From Sulfurimonas sp. (lineage in GTDB: Bacteria; Campylobacterota; Campylobacteria; Campylobacterales; Sulfurimonadaceae), in the NCBI GenBank assembly GCA_027063645.1, contig JAMORK010000014.1, positions 47,017 to 111,016 of the forward strand: a stretch of DNA of 64,000 bases, given 5' to 3'. Below, in pieces: positions 16,780 through 26,101 of the stretch; the first letter of the stretch is position 1; the number at the start of each line of letters is the position of its first letter. Both the position numbers and the translations under genes were made by a program. The notes under the pieces are model-generated. The model was not told the origin of the DNA and made no database searches. It was given only the letters and a program-made list of their open reading frames with translations.

Positions 16780-17586
16780 ATGAAACAACTCTTTAACACC
16801 TTTATATTGCTTCTCCTCTCAAGTGCACTTTATGCTGGCATTGGTACCCCCTTTATCTTAAGTGGTATCAAAAAAGTTTATCCTGTAGTGGAGATTAAAA
16901 CAGGCAATGTGGATCAAAAACTCAAAAAACAGATACAAAAGATACTCCTCGATAGACTCTCCTCACTTGGCATAGAGACAAAAGGGTATGACCCACGTGC
17001 CTTTGCCATACTTATAAGCAGAGCTCCTGTTGGTAGTAGCCAAAAGCTTGTTTTAAAAACAACACTTATTATGGGTGAGCAGGTAAAACGCCGTGATGGT
17101 ATGGAGGTTTTTGCTATCACTTATGAGGTGGGCGATATCTATGAACCAGATATGGATTTTTTTGAAGATAGCATCATTGAAAGTGTTGAGTATCTTCTTG
17201 ATATGTTTGAAAGCCAATACCAAGAAGAGAACAAAGTGCGCTCCCATAAAGAGTTTAGTGTAGATATGGCATATCAAACAGATTTTAGAGATGCTGTAGT
17301 ACAAGCAAAAAAACAGAAAAAAGATATACTCTTTGTGATGGTGACAAACTACTGTCCATGGTGTAGAAAACTTGAAAAACAAACACTACAAGATAAAGAG
17401 GTCAATGATTTTATCCATAAAAACTATGTGCCTTTACTTCTTAACCGTGAAAAGAGAGAGTTTCCCAAAGAGCTTTATAAGCCTATCGTTCCAGTTGTTT
17501 ATATCTTAGACTATAAAACACTTAAGCCCAAACAAACGATGCTTGGCTTTAAAAACAAAAGTGACCTACTCAAAGAGCTTCATTAG
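16780..17586 (+). CDS. Periplasmic thioredoxin-like protein
   Basis: 268 residues with a signal peptide ending SALYA at about 19. Residues about 25-150 are an alpha/beta region with no family I recognise. The C-terminal 110 residues form a thioredoxin-like domain with Cys192-Pro-Trp-Cys195 (NYCPWCRKLEKQTL), similar to the SoxW/DUF255-like group. The cis-proline region reads PIVPVVYI. It is probably a periplasmic thiol reductase or isomerase. A TATAAT at 16748-16753 may be its -10. Its end overlaps the pcm end by four bases, convergently. Confidence 0.72.
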   Translation: MKQLFNTFILLLLSSALYAGIGTPFILSGIKKVYPVVEIKTGNVDQKLKKQIQKILLDRLSSLGIETKGYDPRAFAILISRAPVGSSQKLVLKTTLIMGEQVKRRDGMEVFAITYEVGDIYEPDMDFFEDSIIESVEYLLDMFESQYQEENKVRSHKEFSVDMAYQTDFRDAVVQAKKQKKDILFVMVTNYCPWCRKLEKQTLQDKEVNDFIHKNYVPLLLNREKREFPKELYKPIVPVVYILDYKTLKPKQTMLGFKNKSDLLKELH

Positions 17587-18224
17587 GCTTTTTGAACCCC
17601 ATCAAGTATGGGAACAAAGTCGCAATCTTCCAGCTCCTCTTCCTCTATCTCTCCGTCACGTTTCATAAAGCGTGTAATCACCTGCTTCCCATTTTTCTCT
17701 ATAGGAGCCACTAAAATTCCATCTTCACTAAGTTGTTCAAATAGTTTTGCAGGCACCTCTTTAGCTGTAGCAGAGAAAAGGATTCTATCGTAAGGAGCAT
17801 AGGCTACCCAACCATTTTGTCCATCATCTGTTCTTGTGTGTACATTGTTGATATTGAGAGAGCGAAAACGTTTTTTTGCTTCAAGAATTAAAGGTTCAAT
17901 TCGCTCAATAGTAAAAACGCCACGAAAGAGTTGAGAGAGTACTGCTGCTTGGTAACCACTACCACAGCCAACTTCTAAAACTCTGTCTGCACCACGAGGG
18001 AAGAGATACTCTGTCATCTTTGCAACTGTTAAAGGGGAGCTTATATACTGAGCTTCCCCTATTGGCAAAGCATCAAGCTTGTAAGCATTGTGTCTAAAAC
18101 CTGTTGGTACAAAAGCTTCTCTATTTGTTTTAGCTATTGCCTCTTTTACTTCCAAAGAGAGTGGAAAATTTTTCTCAATCTCATCTGCCATTCTTGCCGT
18201 TTTTGTTGCTGTTATTCTGTCCAA
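17583..18224 (-). CDS. pcm: Protein-L-isoaspartate O-methyltransferase
   Basis: A SAM-dependent repair enzyme that methylates isoaspartyl residues in damaged proteins. Motif I VLEVGCGSGYQAAVLS is near residue 83, preceded by the family-specific IGEAQYISSPLTVAKM that forms the substrate site. Length (213) is normal. It is one base downstream of the nitrilase-family gene on the same strand. Confidence 0.92.
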   Translation of the reverse strand: MDRITATKTARMADEIEKNFPLSLEVKEAIAKTNREAFVPTGFRHNAYKLDALPIGEAQYISSPLTVAKMTEYLFPRGADRVLEVGCGSGYQAAVLSQLFRGVFTIERIEPLILEAKKRFRSLNINNVHTRTDDGQNGWVAYAPYDRILFSATAKEVPAKLFEQLSEDGILVAPIEKNGKQVITRFMKRDGEIEEEELEDCDFVPILDGVQKA

Positions 18225-18225
18225 A

Positions 18226-18960
18226 CTATTGTATCCCTACGTCCATATATCGTCTCATGAGATCGATATCTTTTCTTATATACTCTTGCTCTAAGCAAGG
18301 CTTATTCCCATTTCTATGCTCTTCACCCATAGGGCTAATCACTCCACTCATCGCTGTGCACTCTTTGTTTTGAGCATCACTTGCTACAACATAACATTGA
18401 TTGATGATAGCCAAGGATTGCGTGAGTGCACGAAAATGTTCTGTACGACTTACACCCCACCAAGCACTTACACAAATCACATCTGCACCCTCACTTTTAT
18501 GCCAAAGCTCTTTAAAACGCAACTCAAAACATATAAAAACTGCAAGTTTAATCCCATCAACACTCACTATCTCAAAATCTTCATCACTACCTTCATCAAG
18601 GTACTTATGCTCATCACCAAAACGAAAAAGCCTTGCTTTAGCTCGTTCATACACCACCTCACCATTATGAAAAACTTTTGCAAAATTAAAAACTTTCCCA
18701 TCACGTTTTTCTATGAGTGTCAGTACTATGATTTTTTCATATGAGACTTTTTTAATCTCCTCTATCGCTTTTGATGCAAATGCTATAATACTCTCAAAGT
18801 TATCGTAATCATAAGAGGTTAAACAAACCTCGGGAGCAACAATAAGTGTGTTAGGGGCTGTTTGTTTTACAAGTGTTAGTAGTGTTTGGAGGTTTTGCTC
18901 ATAATCACTCCCTGTTTCAAAAAGGAGTGAAGCGAGTTTGTAGTGTTTTTTAGAAGTCAT
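18226..18960 (-). CDS. Carbon-nitrogen hydrolase (nitrilase superfamily)
   Basis: About 244 residues with the Glu-Lys-Cys triad of the superfamily: Glu44 in APEVCLT, Lys108 in ERAKARLF and Cys144 in ICFELRF. The substrate is unknown; the size fits amidase or omega-amidase-like branches, and the lack of extra domains rules out NAD synthetase or Lnt. The ATG at 18960 lies inside the 3' end of nrdB. A TTG two codons earlier is also possible; neither has a strong ribosome binding site, so translation may be coupled to nrdB. Confidence 0.83.
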   Translation of the reverse strand: MTSKKHYKLASLLFETGSDYEQNLQTLLTLVKQTAPNTLIVAPEVCLTSYDYDNFESIIAFASKAIEEIKKVSYEKIIVLTLIEKRDGKVFNFAKVFHNGEVVYERAKARLFRFGDEHKYLDEGSDEDFEIVSVDGIKLAVFICFELRFKELWHKSEGADVICVSAWWGVSRTEHFRALTQSLAIINQCYVVASDAQNKECTAMSGVISPMGEEHRNGNKPCLEQEYIRKDIDLMRRYMDVGIQ

Positions 18961-19972
18961 CGTCAAAAGATAAAGAACCTTTTGAGTAGTTTGTTACAGT
19001 ACCTTCAAAAAAGTTTGTTTTTTGATCATTAAACTTAGCAAAATCATCTACCCATTTAATTGGATTTGTTACATTGTAAAGTTTTTCAAAACCAACTGAT
19101 GTGAGTCTATCATCTGCAAGGTACTGGATATATTGTTCTACAATATCATCTGTTAAACCAAGAATTTGCCCCTGAGTAATGTATTTACCCCAGTCTGTTT
19201 CAAGTTTTACAGCCTCTTTAAACATCTCTATAACATCTGCTTTAAGCTCATCTGTAAAAAGATCAGCTCTCTCTTTACGAAGCGTATTGATAAGATTTTG
19301 AAAAAGCACAAGGTGTGTTACTTCATCACGCTGAATAAAACGGATCATCTGAGCACTCCCTAACATTTTGCCTGAACGTGCAAGTGTATAGATATAAGTA
19401 AAACCACTGTAAAAATAGATACCCTCTAAAATCTGGTTTGCAAAACAAGCCTTCACAAAGTTTGTCTCTGTAGGATTTTTTGCAAGCTCTTGATAGACTC
19501 TCGCGATTGCATCATTTTTTCCCTTAAGCATCATATCACGACGCCATAAGTCATAGATCTCTGCAGAGTTCGTTGAGATAGAATCAACCATAACCGCATA
19601 AGACTGAGAGTGCAGTGCCTCTTCAAAAGATTGACGTACCAAAATCAGGTTTACCTCAGGAGATGTCACATAAGGATTTACATTATCGATAAGGTTATTT
19701 GTTTGGAGTGAATCCATAAAAATAAGCTGTGAAAGAGCCTTATCGTATGCTGTTTTTTCTGCCTCTGTGAGATTTTTATAATCATTCACATCACGAGTCA
19801 TATCTACCTCTTTAGGGAACCATGTGTTGTTTAACATCATCTCCCAAAGATTATATGCCCATTGGTATTTAATATTGTTGAGTTCAAAAATCCCTGTTGG
19901 ATCGCCACCAAAAATTTTTCTGTCATTGACACTTTCTGTTGAGTCTGGATTATATATCTGTTTTCTGTTCAT
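18950..19972 (-). CDS. nrdB: Ribonucleoside-diphosphate reductase class Ia, beta subunit
   Basis: 340 residues. The di-iron ligands Asp87, Glu118, His121, Glu183, Glu217 and His220 can all be placed, and Tyr125 lies four residues after His121 as the radical tyrosine, so this is a tyrosyl-radical subunit. The C-terminal tail ([12 protein letters not shown]) is the NrdA-binding peptide. Its partner nrdA is 36 kb away at 55.6-58 kb; separate loci are usual in this phylum. GAGG upstream of the ATG supports the start. Confidence 0.95.
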   Translation of the reverse strand: MNRKQIYNPDSTESVNDRKIFGGDPTGIFELNNIKYQWAYNLWEMMLNNTWFPKEVDMTRDVNDYKNLTEAEKTAYDKALSQLIFMDSLQTNNLIDNVNPYVTSPEVNLILVRQSFEEALHSQSYAVMVDSISTNSAEIYDLWRRDMMLKGKNDAIARVYQELAKNPTETNFVKACFANQILEGIYFYSGFTYIYTLARSGKMLGSAQMIRFIQRDEVTHLVLFQNLINTLRKERADLFTDELKADVIEMFKEAVKLETDWGKYITQGQILGLTDDIVEQYIQYLADDRLTSVGFEKLYNVTNPIKWVDDFAKFNDQKTNFFEGTVTNYSKGSLSFDDDF

Positions 19973-20001
19973 TCTTTCACCCTCAGCTTATAACTTAGTG
20001 T

Positions 20002-21129
20002 ATGATTATAGCCATCTCCTCATTAAAAAAATATTATCTCATTGCAACAAAAACTTCTAAATATTTTTCAGTATTATCTTATTTTATATTAGATAGACTA
20101 ATTTCTATATATTGTAGTTCAAAAGGATGTATAATTTCTACTTTTAAACCTGCCTCTGGTCTAAAAAACAAACATTTACAAACTATCTACTCCACAATTT
20201 TTTCAAAAGAAATTCCTCTTGATTTTGAGATTGAACATTTTACTCTCAGCGATAAAGATTTTTTGGAAGTTTACTGGCATAAAGCAAAAGAAACAGACAA
20301 AAAAAACATTTTGGTTGTACTTTTTCATGGACTTGCTGGCAACTATAAATCACCTTATATACGAGGCAATATTCGAGCACTCAATGAAGCAGGCTTCGAT
20401 ACTGTCATTATGCATTTTCGTGGCTGTGCCGAACAAGCCAATCTTCTACCACGTTCTTATCATAGTGGAGAGAGTGGAGATGCTAAAGAGTTTCTCAATC
20501 ATCTTCATAAAACAACAGAGTATTCTAAAATCTTTTGTGTGGGCTTCTCTTTGGGTGCCAATATGCTACTCAAACTCTTAGGAGAACTCCAAGAAAATAA
20601 TCTTATAGATGGGGCAGTCGCCATCTCAGCACCAATGCAGCTAGATATCTGTGCCAATGAGATAGATCAAGGGATCTCAAAATACTACCAGTATAGACTT
20701 GTCAAAGAGCTCAACAAAGCACTTGATGCAAAATACGATATACACGATATGGAAGCACTCATAGGACTCAAACGCGAGCAGATACAAGATATAAAAACAT
20801 TTTGGGAGTTTGATGATGCTTACACTGCACCGATACATGGTTTTAAATCAGCACAGGATTACTATACAAAATGTAGCTCAAGACAATTTTTAAGTAAGAT
20901 ACAAACACCTACTCTTATCATCCATGCCCAAGATGATCCTTTTATGTCCCCCTCTGTTATACCTTCTCAAGAGGAGGTCTCAGACTATGTCACACTCGAT
21001 ATACAAAAAAATGGGGGTCATGTAGGTTTTGTGGAGGGAAGTTTTCTCAAGCCACACTACTGGCTTGAGAGACGTGTGGTGGAGTATTTTAGATCTCTAC
21101 TTTATAGCCAATCCCAAACACATTCTTAA
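20002..21129 (+). CDS. YheT-like alpha/beta hydrolase (start uncertain)
   Basis: The family resemblance begins at FKPASGLKNKHLQTIYSTIF (from 20143) and covers the rest: oxyanion region VVLFHGLAGNYKSPYIR, HFRGCAEQANLLPRSYHSGESGD, nucleophile elbow GFSLGANM, and the acid and base in HAQDDPF and NGGHVGF. The ATG at 20002 would give 375 residues, but the first 47 resemble no YheT protein and it lies only 30 bases from divergent nrdB. AAAAGG at 20121-20126 precedes in-frame ATA (20131) and ATT (20134) but no in-frame ATG. The ATG at 20127 is in the wrong frame and would fit if TTTT at 20142-20145 were TTT. The 3' end overlaps the convergent regulator gene by 41 bases. Confidence 0.75.
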   Translation: MIIAISSLKKYYLIATKTSKYFSVLSYFILDRLISIYCSSKGCIISTFKPASGLKNKHLQTIYSTIFSKEIPLDFEIEHFTLSDKDFLEVYWHKAKETDKKNILVVLFHGLAGNYKSPYIRGNIRALNEAGFDTVIMHFRGCAEQANLLPRSYHSGESGDAKEFLNHLHKTTEYSKIFCVGFSLGANMLLKLLGELQENNLIDGAVAISAPMQLDICANEIDQGISKYYQYRLVKELNKALDAKYDIHDMEALIGLKREQIQDIKTFWEFDDAYTAPIHGFKSAQDYYTKCSSRQFLSKIQTPTLIIHAQDDPFMSPSVIPSQEEVSDYVTLDIQKNGGHVGFVEGSFLKPHYWLERRVVEYFRSLLYSQSQTHS

Positions 21130-21778
21130 TCATCCCCTCTGGGATCTTTCTTCGTAGCGTTTTCACTAAGGTTTTAAGTGAAGATATCTTTTGGTTGTCA
21201 TAATCGTACCAAAGTTCAAAAATAATATCTTCACTACTAAAAACTCTATGAGGATCTGAGAATAGATAGCTTAAAAGGTCTCTCTCTTTTTTTGTTAAAT
21301 CTACATCTTTGTCGTTATAATAAAGCTGTTCTCTATCACAGTCCCAGTAACAAGTTTCTGAAACACGAACAATCTTATTTGTTTGAACAGTGTAGTTTAT
21401 AATCTCTTCAACTGCTATATCTAAGGCTGACTTTAACTCATCTCTAGAGATAGGTTTTACTAGGTATTTTGTCAATTTTAACTCTGTAGCATCAAGTAAT
21501 GTTTCTATATCTGATTTTGCTGTAAGCATAATAGCTTTGACATTATAATCTTGCTCCCGAATCTCTTTAAGGAAAGTGATACCATCTTTTTGAGGAAGAT
21601 TAATATCTATAATCATAATATCAATCTTATGCTCTTTATAGATTTTTAAAGCCTCTTCAGCACTTGAAGCCTCATAAATGGTCTCAAAGTAGCGACTCAA
21701 ATAATTCACATAGTTTTTTCTTACTATCTCTTCATCTTCTAGATACAAAAGAGTGTATTCTAGTTTTGTTGTTTGCAT
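21089..21778 (-). CDS. OmpR-type response regulator
   Basis: 229 residues: receiver domain with acidic pocket Glu14-Asp15, phosphoacceptor Asp58 (IIDINLPQKDG) and the conserved Lys in YLVKP. It is followed by a winged-helix output domain (about 135-229) with EDIIFELWYDYD and VKTLRRKIPEGMIKNVFGIGYKV. It is seven bases after a histidine kinase gene and is its likely partner. Targets are unknown. Confidence 0.88.
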   Translation of the reverse strand: MQTTKLEYTLLYLEDEEIVRKNYVNYLSRYFETIYEASSAEEALKIYKEHKIDIMIIDINLPQKDGITFLKEIREQDYNVKAIMLTAKSDIETLLDATELKLTKYLVKPISRDELKSALDIAVEEIINYTVQTNKIVRVSETCYWDCDREQLYYNDKDVDLTKKERDLLSYLFSDPHRVFSSEDIIFELWYDYDNQKISSLKTLVKTLRRKIPEGMIKNVFGIGYKVEI

Positions 21779-21784
21779 ATCTAT

Positions 21785-22483
21785 CTATTCCTTTGGAAGT
21801 ATTATATCAAAGCAGACACCATCTGCTCTATTGTTTACATTGAGTGAACCCTTAAAAGTATTTTCTATATGCTCTTTACACATAAAAAGACCTAAACCTG
21901 TTCCCTCTGAGTCATGCTTTGTTGTGAAGTTTTTGTCAAATATCTTGTCTCTCATACTTTTTGGAATACCTCCGGCATTATCACAAATATGAATAAAAAA
22001 AGAGTTAGTATCTTCACAAACTTTTATAAAAAGCTTTGGTTTGTATACATTGCGTTCTATCAAAGCATCTTTTGCATTATTTAAAAAGATAAGCAGTACC
22101 TGTTTTAAAAGTTTGGCATCACCCGAGAAATGACTTTTTACATCTAGATTAAGCTCTAACTCTATGGCACTATCTTGAAAATTTTGTGCTACAAGTTCAA
22201 GTGTTTGAGTAAATAACTCACTCAACAACAAATCTTCCTCTTTTGTAGCTTCAATATAGTCTATCTTAAAAGCTTCAATGGTATCAGACATATATCTTGT
22301 CAACTTCTCTATCTCTAAGAGATGCTGATGCAATATCTCATCATCTAGTTGTAACTCATAAAGTCTGTTGTCCATAGCACCAACTATAGAATTAATTCCT
22401 GAGAGAGGCTGTCTCCACTGATGTGCTATAGATAAAAATAATTCTTTTGTTTTTGTGTCTAAACTACCCACTTGATGTCCCAT
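21785..22483 (-). CDS. Histidine kinase without an input domain
   Basis: 232 residues consisting only of the kinase core. His21 lies in SIAHQWRQPLSGINS, the H-box variant with QWRQPL that is very common in Campylobacterota kinases. The ATP-binding boxes follow: FLNNAKDAL, DNAGGIP and GTGLGLFM. No transmembrane segment or sensor domain precedes the H-box, and the ATG at 22483 has no clear ribosome binding site. The protein may take its signal from a partner or be a shortened gene. It is paired with the OmpR-type regulator downstream. Confidence 0.8.
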   Translation of the reverse strand: MGHQVGSLDTKTKELFLSIAHQWRQPLSGINSIVGAMDNRLYELQLDDEILHQHLLEIEKLTRYMSDTIEAFKIDYIEATKEEDLLLSELFTQTLELVAQNFQDSAIELELNLDVKSHFSGDAKLLKQVLLIFLNNAKDALIERNVYKPKLFIKVCEDTNSFFIHICDNAGGIPKSMRDKIFDKNFTTKHDSEGTGLGLFMCKEHIENTFKGSLNVNNRADGVCFDIILPKE

Positions 22484-22530
22484 ATAGAATGAATAAAAAA
22501 TATTATATCTAATGTATATTTATTTTACTA

Positions 22531-22536
22531 TATAAT
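22531..22536 (+). promoter_or_regulatory. -10 element of the GTPase operon
   Basis: TATAAT lies 46-51 bases before the first gene of the operon, in the 98-bp gap to the divergent histidine kinase. The flanks are strongly AT-rich and no clear -35 is visible. A small hairpin ACTAC/GTAGT follows in the leader. Confidence 0.4.
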
Positions 22537-22581
22537 AGAAGAATTTTTTTAACTACTTATGTAGTAATACTGGAGATTTTT

Positions 22582-23151
22582 ATGTCAAAAGAGAACAAAA
22601 CAAACGAAGATATTTCACAACTTGGAAATGTTGATCAAATAAGAGAGATACTTTTTGGTTCACAATCACGTGAACTTAAAGAGAGATTTGAACAGCTTGA
22701 TGCTTCTATAAAATCTATGCACGATGAGATGAGAAAGAAAATTGAACAAACACAAAATGATTTCAATACTCGTATCGATTCAGAACTCGATGCACTCTCA
22801 AGAAAAATGAAAAATATGCTCACACAGCAACAAAATGAGTTTGCTGATGTACGCGATAGTGCACTCAAACAAGAGAAACGCCTTCAAGGAAGTATGGACA
22901 TCATGGAAGAGGAACTCAATACAAAACGTGAGCAACTTCATAAACAACAAATCGAAGGTCATGCAGCACTACGTTCAGATATGGATACACTTAAAGATGA
23001 GATGATCCATACCCTCAATGAAAAGATAGCTGAGATGAACGGTGTAAAACTTTCTCGTGATGATGCAGCCGAAATTTTCATGGAAGCTGCTATGTCCATG
23101 AAAGGGACTCAGATCAAGCAACAATTAGCACTAGCACAAGAAAAAAAATAA
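22582..23151 (+). CDS. Coiled-coil protein, first gene of the GTPase operon
   Basis: 189 residues, highly charged, with no signal or membrane segment. Residues about 30-155 are a long heptad-rich coiled coil (many Glu, Lys, Gln and Met); residues 155-189 are a short helical end with DDAAEIFMEAAMSMKG. No family is recognised. It lies eight bases before the OmpA-type membrane protein and is almost certainly made with it and the GTPase. A cytosolic scaffold or linker is a reasonable guess only. Confidence 0.65.
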   Translation: MSKENKTNEDISQLGNVDQIREILFGSQSRELKERFEQLDASIKSMHDEMRKKIEQTQNDFNTRIDSELDALSRKMKNMLTQQQNEFADVRDSALKQEKRLQGSMDIMEEELNTKREQLHKQQIEGHAALRSDMDTLKDEMIHTLNEKIAEMNGVKLSRDDAAEIFMEAAMSMKGTQIKQQLALAQEKK

Positions 23152-23159
23152 CAAGCTAA

Positions 23160-24794
23160 ATGGCCACAAACAATAAAGGTATCGATGAAAGCCAAGCACT
23201 AGAGGAAGCCTTAGAGCCCATAGTCAATAAGCTCATCGATAAAAACTTTGAAAACTCCCAAGAGAAACTTGCCACCCAAATAGCTCCACTTATAGGTGTG
23301 GCTATTAAAGAACAGATACGATCTCAAAAAGATGATATTATCGATGCACTCTATCCAGTCATGGGTAATATGATCAGTAAGTTCGTTACAAAAAGCCTTG
23401 AGGAGATGCTTCAAAAAATCAATACCCAAATTCAAAATGGTCTCTCCACAAAAGCTATTAAGCGTAAGATAAAAGCAAAAATGAAAGGTGTAAGTGAAAC
23501 AGAACTTCTTCTTCAAGAAAATAGTTCTGCACAGATTCAAAGTGTGCTCCTTATCCATAAAGAGAGTGGAATCCTCCTCGCAAAGGTAGAAAAAAGTTCC
23601 CATGGTCTTAATGAACCCGATATGCTTGCTTCTATGATGACTGCTATTCGTAGTTTTGTGAATGACTGGATAGCTAACGATGGCAACTACCAAGAGCTTG
23701 GTGAGATAGAGTATGGCGGAAACAAGATCATTATAGAAGCTAGTGGAAGTAGTTATCTTGCTGTTATTGTTGAGGGGGCTGCTTATGCAAAAACCTATGA
23801 GACCATTAACGAAGTTTTTGCAACACTTGTTAGCCGTTATGGTGATGCTATTCAAGCCTTTGATGGAGATATACAAAATATTCCACTTGATGAGATTAAA
23901 AAGCTTTTACAAACCCTGCTCTTAGAAGAAACTCAATTCCAAGAGGAGAAGAAAAAGATACATCCTTTACTGATTCTCTTACCTATCTTACTCATAGTGT
24001 GGTTTCTTTACAGCTTGTACACAAACTACCTTGATACACAACTCCAAGATGAAGTAAACAATAAGCTTGCACACACACCACAGCTGGTACTCTACAAGAT
24101 AGATGCAAAAGTTGAAGATAAAGAGCTAACACTTTCTGGAAATCTACCTTATGAGTACTATAAAAACCTTACAGAAAAAACCTTACAAGATATCGAAGGT
24201 TTAGAGTCTATAAAAAATGAGATAACTGTCGTTCCAACACTCAGTGACCCTATGCAAATAAATGCACAAATAGCCTATTATCTTGCAGGCCTTGAAGTTA
24301 ATAAACACATTAGACTTTACTATACTTTTGATTTTACTACACTCCTTATAAAAGGGAGTGTTCCAAGTCAAGAGATAAAGAAAAATATTCTTGAAGGATT
24401 GAAAAAGATTAAAGGTATCAAGCAGCTCAAAGAGGAGATTCAGATTTTACCTCCTAAAATAGATATTCTTATCTATTTTATGCGCAACTCTAGTAAACTT
24501 GATCTTGAATCTCAAGCAAAACTTATCGATCTTATAAGTACACTCAAGAGTAGTGATAGCTCCTTCACCCTAGTTTTAAAAGCTTATTCCGATAAAATTG
24601 GTTCCAAAGAAAAGAATAAACAGCTTGCAGAAATAAGACTTAAAAATATAGAAAACTTTTTACAAGAAAAGGGACAAATCAAAAATGAGATAAAAAGTGA
24701 GATCTTAGATTCATTTTTCCCAGGTACAGATCAAAATAACCCTGATCAATCACGCTGTATTCACATCTCACTTGAGAAAAAGAAGCACTCATGA
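23160..24794 (+). CDS. Single-pass inner-membrane protein: cytosolic Roadblock/longin-like part, BON-like repeats, OmpA domain
   Basis: 544 residues, no signal peptide. Residues 1-110 are helical. About 110-235 read like a Roadblock/longin fold (SVLLIHKESGILLAKVE, MLASMMTAIRSFVNDW, ELGEIEYGGNKIIIE, SYLAVIVEGAAY). One membrane helix is at about 268-286 (PLLILLPILLIVWFLYSLY). The periplasmic part has two BON-like modules (about 310-360 and 385-430) and an OmpA/MotB-type peptidoglycan-binding domain (about 435-540), whose NKQLAEIRLKNIENFL matches the OmpA helix. The stop overlaps the GTPase start (ATGA). The layout suggests a bridge from cytosol to cell wall controlled by the GTPase; the Roadblock call is pattern-based. 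Confidence 0.75.
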   Translation: MATNNKGIDESQALEEALEPIVNKLIDKNFENSQEKLATQIAPLIGVAIKEQIRSQKDDIIDALYPVMGNMISKFVTKSLEEMLQKINTQIQNGLSTKAIKRKIKAKMKGVSETELLLQENSSAQIQSVLLIHKESGILLAKVEKSSHGLNEPDMLASMMTAIRSFVNDWIANDGNYQELGEIEYGGNKIIIEASGSSYLAVIVEGAAYAKTYETINEVFATLVSRYGDAIQAFDGDIQNIPLDEIKKLLQTLLLEETQFQEEKKKIHPLLILLPILLIVWFLYSLYTNYLDTQLQDEVNNKLAHTPQLVLYKIDAKVEDKELTLSGNLPYEYYKNLTEKTLQDIEGLESIKNEITVVPTLSDPMQINAQIAYYLAGLEVNKHIRLYYTFDFTTLLIKGSVPSQEIKKNILEGLKKIKGIKQLKEEIQILPPKIDILIYFMRNSSKLDLESQAKLIDLISTLKSSDSSFTLVLKAYSDKIGSKEKNKQLAEIRLKNIENFLQEKGQIKNEIKSEILDSFFPGTDQNNPDQSRCIHISLEKKKHS

Positions 24795-25285
24795 TAAGCT
24801 ATAAAATTGTTCTTGTTGGAAACTTTGGTGTTGGTAAGACTAGTCTTATACGCCGTTTTGTTGAAAACTCATTTAGTGAAGATTATCTAAGTACCATAGG
24901 TGTAAGTATCTCTAAAAAAACACTTCAAAATGCCACCATAATGATCTGGGATATCGAGGGGCATACAGAGTACAAACCTATCTTTAAACAGTATCTTCTT
25001 GGGGCAAAAGGGTTTATACTTGTTGCAGATCTTCTAAGAGAAACAACCATACAAGAGTTACAAAACCATCTTGCTCTATGCAATGAAGTGATCCAAGATG
25101 CACCTGTATGTATAGCACTAAATAAAAGTGATTGTCCCCATAATTTTAATGAGGAGCAGGTTAAAGAGCTTTTTGAACTCTCTAAAAATATTGTTGCCAT
25201 AGAAAAAACATCTGCTAAAGAGGGAACACAAGTAGAATCACTCTTTTTACAACTCAACAAAACCATTACAGAGTCACTTAGCTAA
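24791..25285 (+). CDS. Ras-like (Rab/MglA-type) small GTPase
   Basis: 164 residues, a minimal G domain. P-loop GNFGVGKTS is at 10-18, switch I Thr at 35 (YLSTIG), G3 WDIEGH at 53-58, NKSD at 111-114 and TSAK at 140-143. All nucleotide-binding motifs are intact. The Ras Gln61 position is His58, so intrinsic hydrolysis may depend on a partner. There is no lipidation signal. Prokaryotic Ras-like GTPases (MglA, Rup groups) are usually encoded beside Roadblock/LC7 proteins; here one is at 26.6 kb and another is suspected inside the membrane protein upstream. The ATG overlaps that gene's stop. Confidence 0.9.
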   Translation: MISYKIVLVGNFGVGKTSLIRRFVENSFSEDYLSTIGVSISKKTLQNATIMIWDIEGHTEYKPIFKQYLLGAKGFILVADLLRETTIQELQNHLALCNEVIQDAPVCIALNKSDCPHNFNEEQVKELFELSKNIVAIEKTSAKEGTQVESLFLQLNKTITESLS

Positions 25286-26101
25286 ATGTCAAACACCTCC
25301 CCCTACATCATATTTGATAAATCATTTATAATCAAACAAACAAACTACCCATCCCTAGAGACAAATACAGATATACGAGAATATTTTTATGAGATTGTTG
25401 GGATGGAGGAGGGTATTTTGTCTCTTCAAAAAGGTGAGTCCATAGAGATCCCTATGCTGCTTCGTGATGGCTTATACTACGATATTGAGATTGAACTTTT
25501 TTATGAAACACCACAAGCATATATGATAAGTATGCAACAACACTCTAACCAGATTAACAAATATACAAATGCTCTCAAAGAGATCAATAAAAAAACACTT
25601 ATTCAAGAGATTCACAAGGCTAAAAAAGAGCTCGAGTATGCAGTACAGCACGATACACTCACAGACTTACCAAACAAAAGCTCCCTTCTTAAAGAGATGA
25701 GTAACTATGCAAACAAACAAACAGATTTCTCTCTGTGTTTGTTAGATATAGACAATTTTCATCTACTCAATGATGAGTATGGAGCCCATGCCTGTGATAT
25801 GCTTTTAAAACACCTTAGTGCTCTTTTACAAAAATTTTTTAAAGAAGATATTTTTGTATCAAGAGTGTTTGGAGACTCTTTTGCTATCCTCTTAAACTCT
25901 CAACAGAAGCTAGATCTTCATACATTAGAAAAAGAGATAGAATGTAGTCCTCTTCGTTATACACAAGAAGATATCATCTCTTTTACTTGTACTCTCTGTT
26001 TTGAGCCTTATGCTCCTGAGCACAAAAATCCAAAAGTTTTTCTAGAATATTTACAAAATAAGATGAAAAAAAGAAAGATTGATAAAAAGTTAGCGGGGTA
26101 A
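25286..26101 (+). CDS. Degenerate GGDEF-domain protein, last gene of the GTPase operon
   Basis: 271 residues. Residues 1-90 form a small PAS-like or unassigned input region, followed by a helix (about 95-120) and a GGDEF domain from HDTLTDLPNKSSLL. Asp154 and Asp156 (LLDIDNFHLLND) remain, but the signature is FGDSF (195-199) in place of GGDEF. Cyclase activity is doubtful; binding of GTP or a protein is possible. The start directly follows the GTPase stop. The 3' end overlaps the convergent SixA-like gene by 12 bases. Confidence 0.75.
   Translation: MSNTSPYIIFDKSFIIKQTNYPSLETNTDIREYFYEIVGMEEGILSLQKGESIEIPMLLRDGLYYDIEIELFYETPQAYMISMQQHSNQINKYTNALKEINKKTLIQEIHKAKKELEYAVQHDTLTDLPNKSSLLKEMSNYANKQTDFSLCLLDIDNFHLLNDEYGAHACDMLLKHLSALLQKFFKEDIFVSRVFGDSFAILLNSQQKLDLHTLEKEIECSPLRYTQEDIISFTCTLCFEPYAPEHKNPKVFLEYLQNKMKKRKIDKKLAG

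Noticed and set aside
23211-23876. 221-residue leftward open frame opposite the OmpA-domain gene
   Set aside because: Fully inside a gene with clear domains, no ribosome binding site, low-complexity composition; antisense shadow.
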